From: SZUA-365 sp034002405
GTDB lineage: Bacteria; Bacteroidota; Ignavibacteria; SZUA-365
Length of the DNA: 9,228 bases
NCBI GenBank assembly: GCA_034002405.1
Contig: JAVFAS010000094.1
Location: 1 to 9,228, forward strand
Direction: 5' to 3'
A program made the translations under genes and the position numbers. This document shows, piece after piece, positions 6,917 to 9,228 of this stretch; position 1 is the first letter of the stretch, and each line of letters opens with the position of its first letter. The notes under the pieces were generated by a model that was given only the letters and a program-made list of their open reading frames with translations, was not told where the DNA came from and made no database searches.

Positions 6917-7633
6917 ATGGTGAAAAGTCTCCTGATCGCCTGTTTCGCTTCCATGAGTATCGTTATTGGAACGTGGGTTGAACCTGGCCACTTCACGCAT
7001 CGCGAGCATATTTATTCCTTACAAGAGGGAGAAGACCCCGATTCATTATGGCGCATCGGCATACCGTACTATGATTTCAGGAACTACTTTGATAGTTGTC
7101 TCGTCCACTGCCGTTTTGGAGAGGTGCGCATCGTACGCGCGGATGGAAGTGTCGAAGGAGTGAATCCGAATTATTTTCATTTCTCGGGCGGTCCGGTCGG
7201 CTTTTCCAGTTATGAAGGCATGCAGGATTCTTCACGAACCAAGTATTTCACGGTCGGGGCCGGTGATGAAATCCGGTATTACAAAGATCTGTCACTGATC
7301 ACAAAATACACATCAACCGAATACTTCGGCTTGGCCGACACGTTGTTTTTCATCACGCAATTGATCGATAGTGCATCGGGTGCCTGTGTGGCCGTGATTG
7401 ATACCGCGGGTGTCATTGTCGCGGATTCCTTGTCGAATTGCCAGTTTTATTACAACAGCTCGGGGTGGCCGCCACAAAATAATCTGTGGTCATATCACAT
7501 TCCCTCGGATTTCCAGACCGCAAAACGGTTCTTGAGCATGCGCATCCAATTCAACGCGTCGCATGACTCACTGGACGTTCTATGTCGTTGGGATGAACTC
7601 TCCAGCGTGTACCATTCCAGACTCGATGAGTAA
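6917..7633 (+). CDS. Exported protein, N-terminal part of a stop-split T9SS cargo gene
   Basis: The product is 238 residues to the TAA at 7631-7633. ATG 6917 follows GAGG at 6908-6911; a GTG one codon earlier is less likely. Residues 1-20 (MVKSLLIACFASMSIVIGTW) look like a signal peptide or signal anchor. The rest is aromatic-rich, beta-type extracellular-looking sequence with several cysteines (Cys61, 65, 157, 175 and 223). I do not recognise the family. The same frame stays open after the TAA for another 116 codons and ends in a sorting domain, so this is most likely the front of one 355-codon gene broken by a nonsense codon. If the stop is real, the protein would reach the periplasm but lack its type IX secretion signal. 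Codon use is visibly more AT-rich than in the flanking operon. Confidence 0.7.
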   Translation: MVKSLLIACFASMSIVIGTWVEPGHFTHREHIYSLQEGEDPDSLWRIGIPYYDFRNYFDSCLVHCRFGEVRIVRADGSVEGVNPNYFHFSGGPVGFSSYEGMQDSSRTKYFTVGAGDEIRYYKDLSLITKYTSTEYFGLADTLFFITQLIDSASGACVAVIDTAGVIVADSLSNCQFYYNSSGWPPQNNLWSYHIPSDFQTAKRFLSMRIQFNASHDSLDVLCRWDELSSVYHSRLDE

Positions 7634-7984
7634 TCGTTTCAGGAGTGGGCTTGGATCGTTGATTCCGTACTGAATGCCGGAGCGGGGAAAAAATCAAGTG
7701 GGTTTCATCATCCGAACTCCGTGGAACTGACCATCTGGCCGAATCCAGTCGCGAGCGGGACGATCAATGTGACGTTTCGGAACGTGTATCCTTCGCACAC
7801 CGACTTGTTGATTTTCAATACACAAGGGAAGATCCTCTGGCGGTACCAACCTCGGTTTCTCAAAGGTGGTCAAGTCGTATCGATTGCGATAGACGATCGT
7901 GCGTATCCTTCAGGATCGTATTATATCGTACCAGTTGTAAATGACATGATCCTTGCTGGAAAAGAATTCACACGAATCAAGTAG
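7634..7984 (+). pseudogene. C-terminal T9SS sorting-domain part of the split cargo gene
   Basis: This continues in the same frame as the preceding gene, directly after its TAA. It encodes 116 residues: a linker (SFQEWAWIVDSVLNAGAGKK), then a domain of about 85 residues starting VELTIWPNPVASGTINVTF, with LLIFNTQGKILW in the middle and YPSGSYYIVPVVND then KEFTRIK at the end. The PNP motif, the 'N-x-x-G-K' turn, the 'G-S/V-Y' strand and the terminal basic strand are the usual layout of type A C-terminal sorting domains, which direct cargo through the type IX system to the cell surface. The only near starts are GTG 7721 and other non-ATG codons, none with a ribosome site, so independent translation is unlikely. 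It is a fragment left by a nonsense change, a readthrough product or a sequencing error. Confidence 0.7.
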
Positions 7985-8001
7985 ACAGTTGGAGACATCG
8001 A

Positions 8002-8553
8002 ATGAATAATGGATTCAAGGCAGCGGGGATCTCGTTATTCTTGGTTTTTCTGATCTCGATTATTACTCCCCTCAAGTCTGACGAGCTCGGAAAAACTAAA
8101 GCAATACGGGCAGCAGAAAAGGCCCGGCAATTGGCTTCCGGACAAGCTTCGTGTGCAGGTCGTTACGATACAGGACCATCCACGGAGGAGGAGATCGTAT
8201 TATGGGCGGTGGGTGGAGCTGCCGCATTCGTCCCATACGGGCAGTTTGTCACTGCTGCGATATTCTTTGAAGAGGGTGGGAGAGTGCTGGGCAAATGGGA
8301 TATCGAGCACAATCAATGGCGCTGTTTCGAGACGCAATGCCTCAAGCAAGCGGTGATCCCACCCGGAGGCATGACGACGCAAAGTCTTATCGACCTGTTG
8401 GATTTGAAAAATCACAACTTTTCCGAGTGGATCGAGCAGAATCAAGAAACCAGATGTCAAGATCTCATGAGGAATCAAAGAAAGAATGCACAGTCGTGTG
8501 ATTCAGATGACTGTTTGTTCCCTGTGTCGGAGATTCCATCCATAGGTGGATGA
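8002..8553 (+). CDS. Small exported or anchored six-cysteine protein, unknown function
   Basis: The protein has 183 residues and I recognise no family. Residues 8-23 (AGISLFLVFLISIITP) form a hydrophobic N-terminal segment, either a signal peptide or an anchor. A Lys/Ala-rich helical stretch follows (28-48), then a Gly/Ala-rich hydrophobic stretch (65-90, IVLWAVGGAAAFVPYGQF) that could insert into or lie against a membrane. Six cysteines (51, 108, 113, 152, 166 and 171) lie outside the N-terminal segment, an even number that suits disulfides in an exported domain. GGAG at 7991-7994 lies 7 nt before the ATG. It starts 17 nt after the sorting-domain stop, so it is probably co-transcribed with the split cargo gene from the promoter at 6748. 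Composition is AT-richer than the flanking genes. Confidence 0.65.
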   Translation: MNNGFKAAGISLFLVFLISIITPLKSDELGKTKAIRAAEKARQLASGQASCAGRYDTGPSTEEEIVLWAVGGAAAFVPYGQFVTAAIFFEEGGRVLGKWDIEHNQWRCFETQCLKQAVIPPGGMTTQSLIDLLDLKNHNFSEWIEQNQETRCQDLMRNQRKNAQSCDSDDCLFPVSEIPSIGG

Positions 8554-8581
8554 AAGCGTATCGACTCGGCGTGATTTCATG

Positions 8582-8606
8582 TCCGCAAGCTGACTGCAGC
8601 TTCGGA
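8582..8606 (+). terminator. Hairpin after the six-cysteine gene, possible terminator
   Basis: TCCG (8582-8585) and AAGCTG (8587-8592) pair with CAGCTT (8597-8602) and CGGA (8603-8606), leaving one bulged C and an ACTG loop. It lies 28 nt after the stop at 8553. No T-run follows, so termination is only a possibility. Confidence 0.35.
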
Positions 8607-8897
8607 GCGTACGCTATTGCGAGGAGTTTGAAGAGCGTGTACGCGGGTAAGGAGTGAGCACGCCACGGCGAGTTCCGACGCGGGCGGACGAGGGCAAGGA
8701 GGGAGAAGGCGACTGTGCGGCCGTGCAGAAGATATCATACGCAATGGGATCGATGCTTACTGCGCGCGTGCTGTACAATGGTCTTGATGCCGGCATTTCG
8801 AGGACAATACATCCCATGATGCAACGTGCCTGGGGCTCGGCCCGACCTGGTGATTCAGGCCCAGCGCTGCCAAGATGACGAAGCGGTGTGTTATCTT

Positions 8898-8930
8898 GCC
8901 ATCAGCCATCAGCCATCAGCCATCAGCCAT
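8898..8930. repeat. Heptanucleotide tandem repeat (GCCATCA), 4.7 copies
   Basis: Four perfect head-to-tail copies of GCCATCA (8898-8925) are followed by a five-base partial copy (8926-8930). The unit length is not a multiple of three, so it is unsuited to coding. The array ends 6 nt before the ATG of the dehydratase gene, in the place where a ribosome binding site would normally lie. Heptanucleotide arrays of this general kind are known in several bacterial groups; copy number may vary between strains. Confidence 0.85.
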
Positions 8931-8936
8931 TTCCCC

Positions 8937-9228
8937 ATGCCCACCCTCCCGACAGTCAACGACATCACGACCGCGGCCGCGCGCATCGCGCCGTGGATCC
9001 ACCGTACCCCGGTGATGACCTCACGCGCGATCGATGCCATCGCGGGTTGCACGGTGTTTTTCAAATGCGAGAACCTGCAGAAGGTCGGTGCCTTCAAGTT
9101 TCGCGGCGCGAGCAATGCGGTGCTGTCGCTGACGGATGAGGAGGCCGCGCACGGCGTGGCCACGCACAGCTCGGGCAATCATGCGCAGGCGCTGGCGCTG
9201 GCCGCGCGGATGCGGGGAATCCCGGCGA
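8937..9228 (+). CDS. PLP-dependent threonine/serine dehydratase family (partial, runs off the edge)
   Basis: The first 97 codons of a fold-type II PLP enzyme are present; the gene continues past the window. FFKCENLQKVGAFKFRGASN carries the PLP-binding lysine (Lys54), and SSGNHAQALALAAR (from residue 78) is the loop that in this family contacts the cofactor and substrate carboxylate. Both are hallmarks of threonine ammonia-lyase, serine racemase and hydroxyaspartate ammonia-lyase, which act in the cytoplasm on small hydroxy-amino acids. Which of these it is cannot be told from the N-terminus; a regulatory ACT domain, if any, would lie outside. The start ATG has no Shine-Dalgarno; the heptanucleotide array and a CCCC stretch occupy that place. 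GC-rich codon use matches the main operon rather than the segment just upstream. Confidence 0.88.
   Translation, partial: MPTLPTVNDITTAAARIAPWIHRTPVMTSRAIDAIAGCTVFFKCENLQKVGAFKFRGASNAVLSLTDEEAAHGVATHSSGNHAQALALAARMRGIPA

Larger units (their letters stand above)
8554..8936. other. 383-nt gap without a convincing gene
   Basis: No supported gene lies here. Short open frames (for example from GTG at 8654) lack a ribosome site, domain motifs or a sensible amino-acid pattern. The region holds a hairpin at 8582-8606, returns to GC-rich sequence from about 8640 and ends in the heptanucleotide array at 8898-8930. TATCTTGC at 8892-8899 is near the group -7 box but has no TTG at the proper distance, so I do not call a promoter for the following gene. 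Confidence 0.5.

Noticed and set aside
8654..8878. Small 74-codon plus-strand gene
   Set aside because: GTG start without a ribosome site, no motif, and composition typical of random GC-rich sequence.
8892..8899. TATCTTGC as a group-type promoter for the dehydratase
   Set aside because: One mismatch in the TTTG part and no TTG about 19 nt upstream.

Overview
The window is about 9.2 kb, mostly GC-rich, and reads left to right: every supported gene is on the + strand. Three signs point to the Bacteroidota/Chlorobiota group. A near-consensus group promoter (TTG, 19 nt, TATCTTTG) sits at 6748-6777. A C-terminal sorting domain of the type IX secretion type ends at 7984. Two DUF3857/transglutaminase-like secreted proteins, common in that group, are also present. 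The high GC of most of the window suggests a GC-rich lineage within it, such as an uncultured Ignavibacteria/Kapabacteria-like or Rhodothermota-like organism; the sequence alone does not decide this.

Layout. Positions 1-25 are probably the last codons of an upstream gene, followed by a 13-bp hairpin (50-79). Positions 79-413 hold two tandem copies, plus a fragment, of a noncoding palindromic repeat. Positions 521-6580 form a tight four-gene run: an exported DUF3857/transglutaminase-like protein with an intact Cys-His-Asp triad; a second exported DUF3857 protein with the same fold but no catalytic Cys; a ten-helix DMT/EamA-type permease; and a family-2 glycosyltransferase fused to a C-terminal Rossmann-like domain. 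Gaps of 14, 4 and 9 nt imply co-transcription. The content suggests envelope or cell-surface work, but the substrate cannot be read from the sequence.

At about 6700 the base composition shifts to visibly lower GC. This segment (about 6700-8600) has its own promoter, a T9SS-type cargo gene split by one in-frame TAA (7631-7633) into an N-terminal part and a C-terminal sorting-domain part, and a small exported six-cysteine protein of unknown function. It looks like an accessory insertion.

GC-rich sequence then returns. A 383-nt gap ends in a heptanucleotide tandem array (GCCATCA, four copies and a part). The array stops 6 nt before the start of a PLP-dependent threonine/serine dehydratase-family gene, which runs off the right edge.

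I do not see a clearly new multi-gene defence or mobile system. The most notable points are the stop-split T9SS cargo gene, the active/inactive transglutaminase-like pair, the tandem palindromic element and the glycosyltransferase fusion.
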